This document shows, in pieces, positions 1-12,589 of a stretch of DNA of 64,000 bases. The DNA comes from Euclidia mi (taxonomy: Eukaryota; Arthropoda; Insecta; Lepidoptera; Erebidae), in NCBI GenBank assembly GCA_944739405.2, contig OX123187.2:78538450-78602449 (forward strand), read 5' to 3'. The number at the start of each line of letters is the position of its first letter. Position 1 is the stretch's first letter. The translations under genes were made by a program, and so were the position numbers. Below the pieces are notes generated by a model. That model was not told where the DNA came from. It did no database searches and saw only the letters and a list, made by a program, of their open reading frames with translations.

Positions 1-1221
1 AGCAATAAAACAGTATTAGTATATTTTATTAATTTACTTGGGTCATATATATGAATATATGTAGGTGTTGGGCGGTAGTGTCTATGTTTCGTATCTTAAT
101 TTATTATTAAGACACCTAGTAGATTAATTGGAAGACCTTGATTGATCGCACAATATGATTAAACACCATTGCATGAGCATGTCAAATATCCGAAATTCCT
201 AAAACGTTTCCCTGTGTCGACCGTTGATTTCGTACAACTTACATATCAAAGCGAAATCGTGATACGAAAGATTGAAGCGATGTTGGCGATAGGTATGCGC
301 AAACAGATACAAAGGATTTCAGTGGCGCAGACAAACTGTATCAAAATATTATTACCTACCATTTTTTGATATCTATTTGGACAAATGTTTGGCAAATATT
401 GCCACAGTCGAAAACAAAGGTAAAAATAGTTGGAACAATTTTTATTCCAATAATATCGGATAATTATCATCGCGTTCCATTTGGATTATTCACGTTGCTA
501 TATTCATAATGCTTTTTTGTTTGATAGTTGTTTGGGTACGTAATCCGTCAAACGGACACTATTTCATTGTAAATTTCACGTGAAATGGATCCTATACATA
601 TTTTTGTAGGTTATTATTTTTTTTAATTTTCTGGCTGCTATCGTAAAAATGCAATTATTTTTGTAATTCATATATTTTTGTTATAAAATATTAAAATGAG
701 TAAGGATCATCTTCAACGTCGTTTCATTTATTCCATCTGCTTGCTACTTTTAGACTAAGAGAGGAACATATGAGCGGATGTTCCAATATTGCAAATAAAA
801 TTAAGGTAGATTGTAGTTGTATACTAGGATCATTTTCGTGGGTGGTCGTTTAGAGTGTAATCAGTTATAATTCGAATCGAAAATAAGTGAATTTCAAATA
901 CCTAACGATAGAAAATAATTATAAACTGCTACAAAAATGTTCTGTAGTTACCCGTCGAAAGGAAATAAATTGCCAATTTCACATCGAAGTGAACTAATCA
1001 TAATTAAATTTTTTTTAATGAGATGAATGGAAATATAAAATTTTAAAACGAAAAAGTTTCCTTTTCTCTTTAGTAAGCGTTAGTATCTATGACATATTTA
1101 ACAAATTATTGGGATTTAAAAAAAAGACAACATAGTTATTCGACTTGATAATCTTTTTGAAGGCCCTACTTAAAATATACCTCTCAGAAACAGACTTTTT
1201 GGTGTATCACCAGGACTATTG
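1..1221. other. AT-rich stretch without a recognised gene
   Basis: No reading frame longer than about 75 codons and no recognised domain. The sequence is AT-rich with homopolymer runs, like the rest of the intergenic DNA here. I see no RNA gene or clear repeat boundary. Confidence 0.5.
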
Positions 1222-1860
1222 AAACAAAAACGGTTTCGGCTACTCATTTCGAAGCTGGTCGCAGTGGATCTTCAAAAGCGCCCGCAGGACTCTCGACTCT
1301 GCTTTGCCTTAGTCGGCCGGCTAGAGGGAAGCCGCAAGAGCTAATGCTCGGGAGTGGAAGTGTCATTCTCAAGGGCGTAATTATGGGGAAACCCGCTCCG
1401 GGCCTTCGTTGTCACGAGACCCGCGATGGCGAAACCGGTGCCGCACCGCACTACACCCGTAGCCGCTCGCACCGGTGTTGCCTTCTGGCTGTCTTTATGG
1501 CAGACTTTGTTCACCTTGGTGGCTATTAAGAGAGGACCCATCTAGTGAGATGGCGAGTCATCGTCTGCCTACTTTCGACGTACTATGAGAGTACTTAGGG
1601 CAGACGTCGATTTTTCAGTCATAGCTTTAATCAAACCATTCCATTTAACACCGATCCCAACAGCCCAGAGTAATTAGTTTCCATACGAGTAGCAATACTC
1701 CCTCACCTGCTGCGGCTAATCCGTGACTGCACTTAATAGTGCAGTTGTGGAGGCTCCTCAGTAGGTGTTCCAACACATTTTAGATTAAAACTCTCAAAGG
1801 GCTTCTGCACGTTGGACCTATGTCTCCGTGTACGCCTGCCAAAAGGGCGGGTATTGTTCT
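1222..1860. repeat. GC-rich repeat fragment, probable LINE 3' region
   Basis: A block of about 640 bases, clearly richer in GC than either flank, with sharp edges. It contains short inverted pairs such as CGTCTGCC / GGCAGACG (about 1562-1606) and a segment near 1720-1750 in which a short sequence and its complement flank a small loop. No long ORF is present. The composition and boundaries suggest the untranslated end of a retroelement, possibly a non-LTR element, but I cannot name a family. Confidence 0.45.
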
Positions 1861-3629
1861 AACAAATTAAAATAATACGCGTGAAAGAGAAATAAATAAT
1901 AATGATATCATTTAAGCCTGACAAGACCGTAATTCATTTTATCAAACAGTTTGTTGTTTTAAAAATCTTTATAATTCTTTTGCTATCATATTTAAAATCA
2001 TTAAAACAAACACGGGTGTATTTTCTACTAGCAAATAGGTAATATTTGCAGGAAATGTCTGTCCCTAACAAGTTTATCGGCTTCTTCGCGTTGCTCGTTT
2101 AATGAATTTTCTAAGTGGTATATTCCTTTACCAACTTCTTGAAAGAGGTCTTACACAACCACAACATTTTTCTTTGCTAACGGTACATTTATTTTTACCT
2201 TTTTAACCCTTAAACATTAATGGTCTTATTAATTTTTACGTTGGCGAGCAAAAAATGAGACTGCAGTAATTTTTAGGAGATATGGATATGAATACATCAG
2301 GTTATTGAACTTACCAATGCGTCCGCTCTCTTCAGCCTTGCAGGCAACAAGGACATGACCAAATAGGTCATGTAAAATTTTCGTGTACCTTAAGAGTTCA
2401 TATCGCGAGTGCTTACATATTTTAATGTCCAATGGTTGGTGGTGGTTTGTTTTGGTATGACTATTCTAATCTTTTTGCAAACGCTGTTGCTGTTTTTGTT
2501 TAACTACTTCATTACTTAATACCTATCCATCAATGTCTGTCGCCGTTGAACCCACAGCCGCCTTTCACTAGAGGCGCATTGGCCTTTTCAAACATTGCCA
2601 CAAAAAAATACTTTAAAAATAATTGTCATCATCCAAGCGTTAGCCTGTTTGTTTTCTTATACGACTTTGAGACCAAAGTCCGCTCTTACAATAAAATACG
2701 CTACAAGGTATTCAATCAAAAGTACATGAGTAATTTTAATATCAGCTTGGCAAAAATACTCTCTTAGGTACCGTTGAACAATTCCCCTCAAAATAAATAG
2801 CAACTCAGCATCGCGAACACAAACGCAACTTAAATAAATCAAACGATTGAAATGCTCTATAAAACAGAGCAAAACAAACTTATACAGTTAACCACTAAGT
2901 ATTTTCTCCCGTAACCAAATCAAAAACGTTTGCTTGTAACACAACTTTGGAAACGGCGTACTTGTAGAATTACATTTATTTATTCCTTCAGTTTACAGAG
3001 TAATATTGATTTACCTCAAGCTTTCGAGGCGAGGCATTCGAACGGTAAGGGGTAAAATTTTAAGTTGAAAAAGTGTTGTAGTGCACAGTTTCTGCTTGTT
3101 TATTATATTATTTGGTTGAATTTCTAGGCGTGGTTTGGCATTGGACTATGATTTTGGGGCTATAGAAGTGAAGTCACATGTCAGGTTTTGTGATTTACGT
3201 GTGTTCACTATCCAAGAGTGCTAGTACTAGTGCAAGAGAATTTTAGGCTAAAGACGTATTATATATCGATGGCTAAAGAGATAATTTGGTTGGTGGTTTG
3301 GTCGGTTGGAATTCTGAATGTGGACTTCAAGGAAAAGCAATTGATTACCTATTGGACGGAGGTAATTTATTGTAAAATATATTTTATAAGAAATCGAGGG
3401 AAAGATCAAATCGGACATATTTTTTTTTATTTTATTATTTCCATTACTTAGAGTAGGTATCATGCTATAGGACTACACTCTTAGCAATTCAAAAATATTT
3501 ATATGTTGTAATAAACAGATTAATATATTTTAGTCAGTAACAGACAAAGATAATAGTATATAAAAATATAGTGATATACTTTCTTTCTTTTTTTAAAAAG
3601 ACAATTCCCTCACTATTACTAAATCCTGT
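1861..3629. other. AT-rich stretch without a recognised gene
   Basis: Only short, low-complexity reading frames (all under about 80 codons) with no recognisable motif. No RNA gene or transposon end was identified. Confidence 0.45.
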
Positions 3630-3808
3630 GTCGCGGGGGACTTTCCAAATATACAGCTAACGGACACAATGAACACCCAGAGTCGAAAAAAACAATTTGT
3701 GAATTACACAAAGTGATGCCTCGTGTGGGGATTGCACCCACGACACTCAGCGGAGTATCAAGCGGCGAGGCAGCCGCTTAAACCATTACGCCAACCGTGC
3801 AGTCATAA
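3630..3808 (-). mobile_element. tRNA-headed SINE, family 2
   Basis: Read on the - strand, the right part (about 3720-3805) is a tRNA-like head: a TGGCGTAATGG stretch resembling an A box and GGTGCAATCC as a degenerate B box, followed by a body with GGGTGTTCATTGTGTCCG. The same body follows a tRNA-like head on the + strand near 45340-45500, and related heads lie near 28410 and 44720. The head is too degenerate to be a functional tRNA gene. Confidence 0.6.
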
Positions 3809-3824
3809 CTACAACTAAAGGTGA

Positions 3825-4010
3825 CTAATAATGGAGACAACATGTTCTAAAGTGGAGACCGCCTCTTAGCGACGTAGTGTTCAGACGCCTTCTCGTTAGG
3901 TGGACAGACAGTTTACGTGAAGTGGCTAGAGACGAAGAACTGGACATTGACCTCATCACGTGCTATTACACAGGTATATATCCAATGGATCATGATGATG
4001 TAGGCTGATG
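3825..4010 (+). mobile_element. Possible LINE 3'-end remnant
   Basis: This segment has the look of the last coding part and tail of a lepidopteran LINE: a Trp/Arg-rich translated stretch (around GGAGACCGCC and GGTGGACAGAC) ending in a TGATGATG-type tail near 3990-4010. It is short and degenerate, and the assignment rests on resemblance only. Confidence 0.3.
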
Positions 4011-4770
4011 ATAATCGTGCTAATTTATTTTAACGTGGGCTATACTATACAACGTTTAACATAAATACAACTGCATACATCAATTTGCCAACGATAAACA
4101 CACAAATAATAGAAGATCACATCAAAAGCACGACAAAATTTAAAATACTACACAGATTTTAAATGCACGGTTAAAGTAATAAGGCTCCTAATAAGCACAT
4201 ATATATAATAGATAACAAACAGAACAATATTGACATTATTCAAATGAAATAACCTCATAACTGCTACACAAATAAATTAAATTTAATTTCTAATCACAAC
4301 AACCCTAAACAGGGCACTCAAAACCGAGAACACAACCGCGGAGCAATCATGACGGAAGCGATAATTACAACTCGCAATGCTGGCTTCAATCCAATATAAA
4401 ATGTTGGCAGCCTCCCAAACTTGGTCACAATTAATACAATTTGTATCAAATTCCGAAAGTAATTATAAATAATGGCCAGTTTAAAGATTACTTCCATATT
4501 TTCCAGGTAGATGAATCTGTGGCTGGTGATTACAGTAGAATGATTAATTTTGCAAAGTAAAAGTTAAAGGATCAGTTATTTATTTAATAGTAGCTAGATA
4601 ATCAGTTAAACAAAATCTCTAAAAATGTAAGAGATTCGTTGTGAAGTGACGAGTGAAGAATAAAAAGCTCTCTGTCCAATTTCATTCCGTGGGTGTTGTC
4701 AAAACGACTAAGGAAAATATACGAAAGTGACTGATCTTTCATTGTTGTTCGTATTAATGTATTGCCATTA

Positions 4771-4849
4771 GCCAATTCTAGTGTCTTCTATTTGCTGCTT
4801 CTTCTTCTTCTTCTTATCGACTCGAGAAGAAGAAGCCAATTCTAGTGTC
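4771..4849. repeat. 15-bp direct repeat around a TTC/GAA foldback
   Basis: GCCAATTCTAGTGTC occurs at 4771-4785 and again at 4835-4849. Between them lie about 49 bases whose CTT-rich left part (4797-4815) can pair with the GAAGAAG right part (4823-4834). It looks like a small insertion flanked by a target duplication, or a slippage/filler event. Confidence 0.6.
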
Positions 4850-4995
4850 GTAGTTTATCAGACCATAAAGGTTTCTGACAAGGACTATCGATTCTTGTCC
4901 TGAGAAAAGAACTGGTACCGGCAGCCTTACGTGCCCTCCGAAGCGCGGTAGCGCCTTGATGTAAATACCACACAATATTGTTGGAAGTGCAACTA
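4850..4995. repeat. Dispersed repeat fragment (copy 1)
   Basis: This stretch shares a conserved run with 7060-7145: a tract around CCCTCCGAAGC followed by TGTAAAT(A/G)CCACAC. Two diverged copies about 2.2 kb apart mark an old dispersed repeat. No coding capacity is apparent. Confidence 0.55.
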
Positions 4996-7054
4996 AAAAC
5001 ATAAAAGGTTTATATGAAAGCTACCTAAAATTAAAACAGATATTGATAAGATAAACTAAAACAAATGTTGTAAGGCAAGAACCCTTTCAACTTGCAGAAT
5101 AGCAATAAGTCAATCCAGTTCAAATAGTCAGTGTACATTACTAATTGGCGTGGCCTGCAAACTAAGCTAAATTTACTCAGTCAGGTCAGGCTTACTACAA
5201 TACTTAAAAAAATTGCCAGACAGGCCTTTGATCTGCCAGTTAGACAGGCAGCCTTACAGTTAAAATAAATGTCTCCTCAAGTCCAATAACGACTGGATTG
5301 ACAGACTTTGTCGAAGAAAATACAAATGTTTGTTGGTAGTTTCGCGTCTTTATTCTACGTGTCCTATATTTTCTGGAGTCGTAAATTTTCGTAAACTTTT
5401 TCACAGAAAAAGCGTGTTACTGTTCGTCCGTATTTTTTTTTATTATCTGTAATAAATAAACTTTGATAGAATCGCGGTCGAATAATTTGCTCTGTGGTAT
5501 TTACCATTTTCCTTCTAGATTTAATACCCAAATGACGTTCAATTAAGATTTCAAACCAGCTTATTTGAAACTTGTACAATTTCAATGAAATTATTTTATC
5601 GGAGGCCTAATAAATATCTATCGCTGGTTCTGAAATAAGGTTCAAGGTTTGAATATGAAAATTACTTGCTTTAGGAAGGCTTTAGGTTTAATGAAATTAA
5701 TTGATTTCAATTTCTACAATACACAATGGCAATAAATGATTTATTAAATTAATAATATTATATTGAGTAATGAATGTAGAGGAAGTGCGCGTGGTTTGTA
5801 AGGATAGAAGCAAGTGGCATTCCGTTGTCTCTGCCTGCCCGACGAGAACAAGGCGTGAGTATAATTATGTATTTATGTATGTATTAATAAGCAGCATACT
5901 TTAAGAATAAAACATAGAACTTAAACAAAATCGGTCAACATTTCAAACTAAAAATTTTCGTCGTTCATCTAACCCATAACTCGTAGTTGAACCCGAACTT
6001 ACAGCTCTGCATACAATTTTCAGGTCTCCTCAACAGGTTAGGTTAGATCCATAAGCGCTCGACACATTAGCTATTCAACAGCAAGAATACTGTACTAGAC
6101 CAGAATTGCTGCCAAATCGTACTACCTATTAGGTTGGCGATTTGTAAACTAACACCATGGCGAGATGATCAGCATTCATATCCATAAGTTTATTTTAGCT
6201 GTAACCTTTAATTTGTGAATTTTCATCGCCAAAATGACTTTTTTATGGCACAGACATTTTTCCTTAGAGATTATGTATTTTGGATAAGCCAGAAATAAGT
6301 GAATATATTCAAGAGGCAAAGCTTAATTACAAATTGTTAGATGACGTTAAATATCCAAGCAGAACAAAGAAACAATTACAGTTCTCTATATAAGTTAGTG
6401 CTAAAAATCAATAAAGACTTGTATTGATAAAATTCAGACGCCATTTTGAAGACAAAATTTATTTTAGCTTTCGGTACAAAAAAAAAGATAAAACATTCGA
6501 GGGTTTCTTTTTCTTTTCTACGTTTCGTTTTACTCAGGGCACTTCTAACTTGTGAGATTTGCTCGTTTCCTAGTTACTACAGTACCTAAGCACTCACTCA
6601 GCTAAATCAAGTTTGATAATTATGTAAACTCTAATGAAAAACCCTCAAGAGTGTATTTCGACATGGTCGTCTCCAATTTCTGTACCTTTGACATCGTTTT
6701 AACATCTTTCTTTTCTTTACATTTTAAAGGCATCGACAAAAAAAATCTTGTCTCATCTGCTTAAGGTTGAATTTTCATTGGGATTTTTTACAAATAGAAT
6801 TCCTCCCGCGTCGCTGGAGGTCGAATCGCGTGACAAGAATGCCTCCTTTAACATTTTGATCGCCTTTGATTGGGATGTGTGAAGTACATTTTATTTTTTG
6901 CCCAATTTTTATGGTAAATTACAGTTTACTTTATATATGTAATACGTATTCAAGCCTTATCGGTACTCGCAACTCTAATCCAATAAAATAAATACTACTC
7001 TAACAGGCAAAATGTCTCAAGTTTTCAGACCGCCCTAAAGCCTCCGACATGGCC
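4996..7054. other. AT-rich stretch without a recognised gene
   Basis: About 2 kb with no reading frame that looks coding. A GGTTAGGTTAG motif near 6040 is a two-unit TTAGG-like run, too short to call. No RNA gene was seen. Confidence 0.45.
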
Positions 7055-7225
7055 TAAAAATCCTTACCCTAAGACAAGAACCGGGACCGACAGCTTTACG
7101 TTCCCTCCGAAGCACGGTACCGCACAGATGTAAATGCCACACACGTTCACCCATCCAAGTGGCGACCTGTGCAAGCGTTGCTTAGCTTTGCCGATCTGTT
7201 ACGAATGGCAAGTCAAGTCTCGCTA
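7055..7225. repeat. Dispersed repeat fragment (copy 2)
   Basis: Related to 4900-4980 through the CCCTCCGAAGC core and the TGTAAATGCCACAC run, and somewhat longer on the right. It is moderately GC-rich inside AT-rich flanks. Family not identified. Confidence 0.5.
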
Positions 7226-8034
7226 TGAGCGCTACAGTGGTTAGACGATTTAGGTACAAACACATTAATATTTCAATTTTCAAAATATAATTATTGTTAA
7301 TATATTTAAAACAGCTAAGAGTACATATAATTATGCGAATGAAACGAATCGTATCAAATGTATAAATGTTTCCGGCAGCTTTTCATCTTAACTATAAACT
7401 TGTTAATAAATATCATTATTATGTAGCTATGCATACCAAATATATGAATATGCCTTAATGCCTAGGCAACTGAGGACTAAGGTCACGGTAATAATATTTA
7501 ACAGTATTCTAACTCCATACAAACGCACGAAACTCGAGTTATACCTACGCGCCTCGAGCGCAGTACACCCTAAAGTACACAACAGCCGCGATCGTGCCGC
7601 AGTCATGAACGGACGGTGACGGTTTTTGTAGCAGTGTTTTTTATTTAAAAAATAATTATGGCGACGAGCTGTAGACTTTATTGTGCTGTTTGAATTCTTC
7701 ATTAAGTCACCTAAGGATCAGATTTTTCAAATTCAGAATTTACCTACTACGTTTGCAATGTTTAATCCTTAACCTATGCGTGATTAAGTCGAAATTTGAT
7801 TAGCTTAATCTATTATTATGTTGATATTTTTAAAAACATACTGGTATGATTGTTGTAATAATGTATACTAGCAGAACATTTTTACCTGCGTTATGGACTA
7901 TAGTTGCAAAACTTCTGAAAAATTCGGAATAATTCCGGAATACTTCTGGGTAAGTTTCTTTAAATCAGAATTATTCAAAACGAATTTAATTAATTTTTTA
8001 TTTTATTTTGCTGAAAAATCGTATTTTGCATCGA
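7226..8034. other. Stretch without a supported gene
   Basis: A 91-codon frame on the - strand (7427-7702) shows no recognisable domain and is probably chance. Around 7530-7620 the DNA is more GC-rich than its surroundings. Confidence 0.4.
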
Positions 8035-8190
8035 TCGTCGATCGCCGCCGCCCCCTCTGTGCACCGGCCGGTGCCGCCGCGCGCGCCTGCCTGACTGCCA
8101 CGAGTCGTACGTGCAGGCGATGGCGGTGCGGGGTGCGGTAAGAGGGGAGATGCTCCCCGGAGAAGTTTTCCCTCCCCCCGCGAGAAAGAT
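8035..8190 (+). promoter_or_regulatory. CpG-rich block; speculative upstream exon or promoter
   Basis: About 155 bases with many CG dinucleotides stand alone in AT-rich DNA. Within it an ATG-initiated stretch (from about 8119) runs to a strong donor-like GTAAGA near 8139. Neuroligin exon 1 begins directly after an acceptor at 20346, so a 5' exon must lie to the left; this block is one candidate. It could equally be an unrelated promoter or a repeat fragment. TTCGGAATA-type motifs flank it on both sides (about 7920-7950 and 8720-8785). Confidence 0.25.
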
Positions 8191-10554
8191 TCGTACCCCG
8201 CAATCGAATGTTTCCGCCGAATATTTCGCCCGAATAATTCAATGGGAATAAACGTGTTTATGTGTGGTGTGGTGGGTTTTTATTATAAATGGGATTGAAT
8301 AAGTATATGTTGATGTTTTTATAGGTAGATATGTTAGCCTGCGATTAACAGGATTTTTATACTTTTGTGTTTAGGTAGGTACCTGCCTATTTCGAAATCG
8401 AATGCTATTTTTATAAATGTTAGTTGTGGAATAAAAAACTAGGCCTAGCATATTTGATTTGTTTTTTGAAAAAGGGTTACCTACCTATGTTTCTGGTTAG
8501 TTTGTATGTAGTTCTGTACGCATCGCGAGTATTCGCGAGTCGCATAGGTAGCTATTAATCATTACCTACCTACCTAACGCGTGTAATAGCCCAGTCAATA
8601 AAAACAAATAAAGGTAAACCTTGCAAGCAAACAAAGAAAATATAATTTACAACTTCCAAGCGCGAAATAGTTAGTAAGGTCGATTTTGCTGTTGTTTTTT
8701 TTTGACAGTTGAAATATTCCCAAAGTTTCGGAATATTTCGGAATACTTCCGAAGTATTCGACGGGAATGATTCGGAATTTTTCCCGCCAGCATCTATATT
8801 ATGGACAATGTATTATTTCATAGAAGTCTATGATTAGTAGTACCTTAAGAGTTATTTTCAAAATGAAAGCGGATATGAATCTGCTTAATGTAACTTCTTA
8901 GTCAGTAGACACCAAGTATAGTGTAACCAATTAGTCATTCCTAGAATACTTACATACCTACATGATTCTTATTTGTTTGAATAAAGAAATATAATTAATA
9001 TGAACAGTCACAAAACCAGCAATTTTCGAGTAGGTACCTAGATGTAATTAAAATACTTGGGGTGGGCGGCCCTATCGTTTGTTTGCGTCCGGCGCGTCTG
9101 TAGGCATATAACTCGGAGAGACGGCTGAGTTACAATACTGTTAGATTATATTACCGTGCTAAGGTAGGTATTTGATTTAAATATCATCATACTTATATAA
9201 TAAACGCTGATCACTGAATCAATATTGATGTTTAGCGTGGCAATAACATCGGGTTAAGAATTCACTACAAATGTTTTTGAAAAGTGAACTCTAGGAACCT
9301 TTAACAGTTGAAGTAAGTTTGTAAAGAATTTGACACGGATCTAGTATCATCTAATATTACAAATAGAAAGGCGAGCGAAACCGCGGGCGGAAATTCGTAT
9401 CATATAAATACCAAACATGAAGTTCACAACTAGTTTTAAATAATGTACTTACATAACAAACCGAAACATTCTCAAAAGTTTTGAGTAAACACATGGAAAG
9501 TAAAAGGTTTAATTATTATGATGCTTGTTATGTAAGTGACCAACATAGTTAACGAAGTTAACATCCCTAATACAAACCACACACCAACTTTGAGGTCGCC
9601 AGGATGCATAATTCATTTGTACGCCATGGGTTTATAAACAAAACAGCTATTTATAGCGTTACAAAGTAGTTATTTTATATTTGTTTAGTTATCGCCTACA
9701 TATTAATTTGATTATCGTACTAAACGATAGTGAACCAAAAATGATATATTTTTCACGATGTTGTTCGAATTTATAATATTTTGCAAATGCATATCAACAC
9801 GCTGTATATTTTATACATTAATAGACAAACCTTTAAAGAAAATTTGAGTAAATATGGATATAAAGATCCATATTTGCCCGAAAAAGATTCCAGGGAAGCA
9901 AAATCTTAGTCTGAACAACATGAAAATTACCTGATATTTTTCAAAATTTGCAACCATGTACAAAACACGTTAAAATATTACACAGCATATTAAACGAAAA
10001 TAAGTAAATACGTAAAGTAAAATTCTACCGTATTTTCAAGCTCACACAGATTCTCCAAATATCATAAATATAATAATATTGCGTCATTTTACCTACGTCC
10101 AAAAAATTTACACTTGGACGGAGGTCAGACACTAATTTGACGTCACGCACTCAAACACAGATGACACTAATGGAATGTTTCTGTTCTTCACAGTATTAAA
10201 CTTCCGCACCATGTTTTTGAGAAAATATCAACATTTTCATAACAACCACAAAGGACGCCTCTGTATTTGATGTAAGAGTGATTTCGAGTTTGAAGATTGA
10301 CCTCATTAGTGACGCTTAAACTTTTGTTTCGACTGTTGTTTGGGTTTTCATACTATTAGGCAAGGTATACATTTTATGAAAGTGACGCAGCGCGGTCTGA
10401 AAAACTCCGACTTCCGATTTGACCACGCATTCAGACGAAAAAGTTATAAATGAATGGATTCTATGGTCACAAAGGGTAGCCTAAGTGTTTTCTAATGTAT
10501 AAACTATATTCTGCAAAATCTGTTAAGTAGTTTTAACGTGAAATGGTAACAAAC
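8191..10554. other. AT-rich stretch without a recognised gene
   Basis: No coding-like frame. TTCGGAATA repeats occur near 8725-8785, and a short fragment around 9370-9395 (AACCGCGGGCGG-like) resembles debris of an interspersed repeat. Otherwise I see nothing. Confidence 0.4.
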
Positions 10555-11965
10555 ATACTACGTGTTTATACATACATACATAGACTCACGCCTGTTTCCC
10601 GGAGGTCTAGGCAGAGACTACGGAACGCCATTTGCAACGATCCAGACATATCTCTCTTGCTTCATTCACTCCCATCAGATTCCTCATGCATGCTCTTCTG
10701 TTCAGGGTACTTCTTACCTGTCCTGTTTTTAGGATGTCTCCAATCTGATCAGAGAAAGTCCGCCTAGGTCTTCCCCTTCGTCCTGTCCCTTCCACACTTG
10801 CCTTATATATCTGCTTGGTCAGTCTTTCGTCATCCATCCTCTCCACGTGAACAAACCATCTTAGCATACCTTTCTCGATGCTTGTCACTACATCTTCTTT
10901 TACCCCACAACACTCTCTTATCACACAATTCTTTACTCTGTCAGTCAGAGAGACACCACACATACTTCTTAGTGCTCTCATTTCTACAGCATTTATTCTA
11001 CTTCATGACTTTTCTGCCATACCCAACTATCACTACCATACATAAGAGTAGGAACTAACACCCCTCTATGCACAGCCAAACGTGCCTTTTTGGACACGTT
11101 TTGGCTATTCATAAACGCCTTCAGAGCTTCATTCACTCTATTACCTGCATTAACTCTTCTTTCATTATCTTCTACATTCTTACCATCTCTTGTAAACAGC
11201 GTACCTAAATATACAAACTCATTCACTTGCTCCACTCGCTGTCCATCGATCATAACATTACAAGCCGTAACGCATTCCTCCTTTTCAAAAACCATAACTT
11301 TCGTTTTACTTACATTCACTTTCATTTCTTTCCTCTCTAACGCACCATGCATGATTGTTACCATCTCCTGCAACTCCTCCACTGAAGACGCAAGTATAAC
11401 CTGATCATCAGCATAAAGGAGGCATTTGACAAGTAACCCATTCATCCTTAATCCACAATCACTATGTTTCAAGTCTTGCAAACAACTGTCCATGAAGAGG
11501 TTGAACAGCCACGGCGACGCTACACATCCCTGTCTAACACTTGTGTTGATGGCAAACCAGTCAGTGTATGCCCCATTTATCCTCACACAAGCTCTAGAAT
11601 CCTCATAAAGGGATTTCAGAGCTCGAATTAGGCTGCTGTTCACCCCATACATCGACAGTACCGACCACATTTCATTCCTCACCACTTTATCGTAAGCCTT
11701 TTCCAAATCCACGAATGCGCAGTAGACCGTTCGACCTTTGGCCAAAAATTTCTCGGCTATGCATCGCAAGGAAAATACTTGATCCGTACACCCCATACCC
11801 TTTCGGAATCCCGCTTGTACATCCCATATTTTCTTGTCGGTTACTTTCATAACTCTTTCAATCAGTACCTTCGCATACAATTTGCCAACAATGCTGAGAA
11901 GGCTAATGCCTCTATAGTTTTTGCAGTCTTGTTGCGAGCCTTTTCCTTTATAGCAGTTGCAGAAT
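10555..11965 (-). mobile_element. 5'-truncated LINE (endonuclease/RT type)
   Basis: A non-LTR retrotransposon copy on the - strand. Its 3' end is at the left, with a TATGTATGTATG-like tail at about 10555-10580. The reverse-transcriptase frame covers roughly 10607-11955, after which recognisable sequence stops, as expected for 5' truncation. Just before the tail is a CTCTGCCTA...CGGGAAACAGGCGTGAG segment that resembles the tails of the SINEs in this window, so this LINE family is a candidate source of their mobilising enzyme. The clade is not certain. Confidence 0.8.
10607..11955 (-). pseudogene. LINE reverse transcriptase, frameshifted
   Basis: Reverse transcriptase of a non-LTR element. Reading on the - strand, one frame runs from about 11955 down to a stop at 10993, with the RT signatures in order: QAGFRKGMGC, FVDLEKAYDKV (catalytic Asp), SVRQGC, and LLYADDQVIL with the YADD active site, then a C-terminal thumb/connection region. 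A second frame (10981-10607) continues the same protein with the W-F-V-H-V-E-R-M and G-R-G-R-P-R-R-T motifs common at the C end of such LINEs. The change of frame at about 10995-11010 fits loss of one base. The endonuclease part is missing, so the copy is dead. Likely without host function. Confidence 0.8.
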
Positions 11966-12159
11966 TTTCATATTGATTGTTGATACTTTCTGATGAGACA
12001 ATTAACCGTATTTAAATGGTTCGTATTATAACTACTATTTGCAGAGAGCTGTTTAAGCACCAGTTACTATGTGAATATTTTAATGCTGCCTGTTAAAACA
12101 CTGATGTTTGTTTTTTGGTTGAACACACTTTGAGGCTTTTCAATGCATACAGAAACTTA

Positions 12160-12292
12160 CAAAATAAAATATAAATTGTTTTATGGTTCAGTATCAATTT
12201 CAATTTTATTTTGTAAATTTGAAATATATGATAAAATATAAATGGTTTTATGATAGAATATCAATTTCAATTTTATTTTGTAAATTTGTTGT
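12160..12292. repeat. Two-copy tandem repeat, about 68-bp period
   Basis: Two adjacent copies of an AT-rich unit share the run CAATTTCAATTTTATTTTG (near 12190 and 12257) and the preceding ATAAAATATAAAT stretch. Simple local duplication; no coding role. Confidence 0.65.
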
Positions 12293-12589
12293 ATGTACAG
12301 TAGGACGTGAATTTGTACAACAGCCACGTTTGTTGAAATAAATTGTTAAACAATCTGATTTACAGCTTCTGGTCTCTAAAAGTATAATTTTGAACAATAA
12401 CATTTATTGTAATACTATAGCTGCAGATTAATTCATTTCAAATTCGACCCTTTAGGTAAACTTCGGCACAGCACTCTTGATAGTGAGTTTACAGTTTGCG
12501 TAGGAGTCTGTCACTCTTTTTTTAGTAGAATTTTGCTGCCTTTGCAGAATGATTTCTAGAACTTAACTTTTTTAAATACACAGTGAATA

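Noticed and set aside
3719..3806. Possible tRNA gene on the - strand
   Set aside because: A- and B-box-like motifs are present but the cloverleaf is degenerate and a SINE body follows; the same holds for 12590, 29522, 31465, 45340 and 59260.
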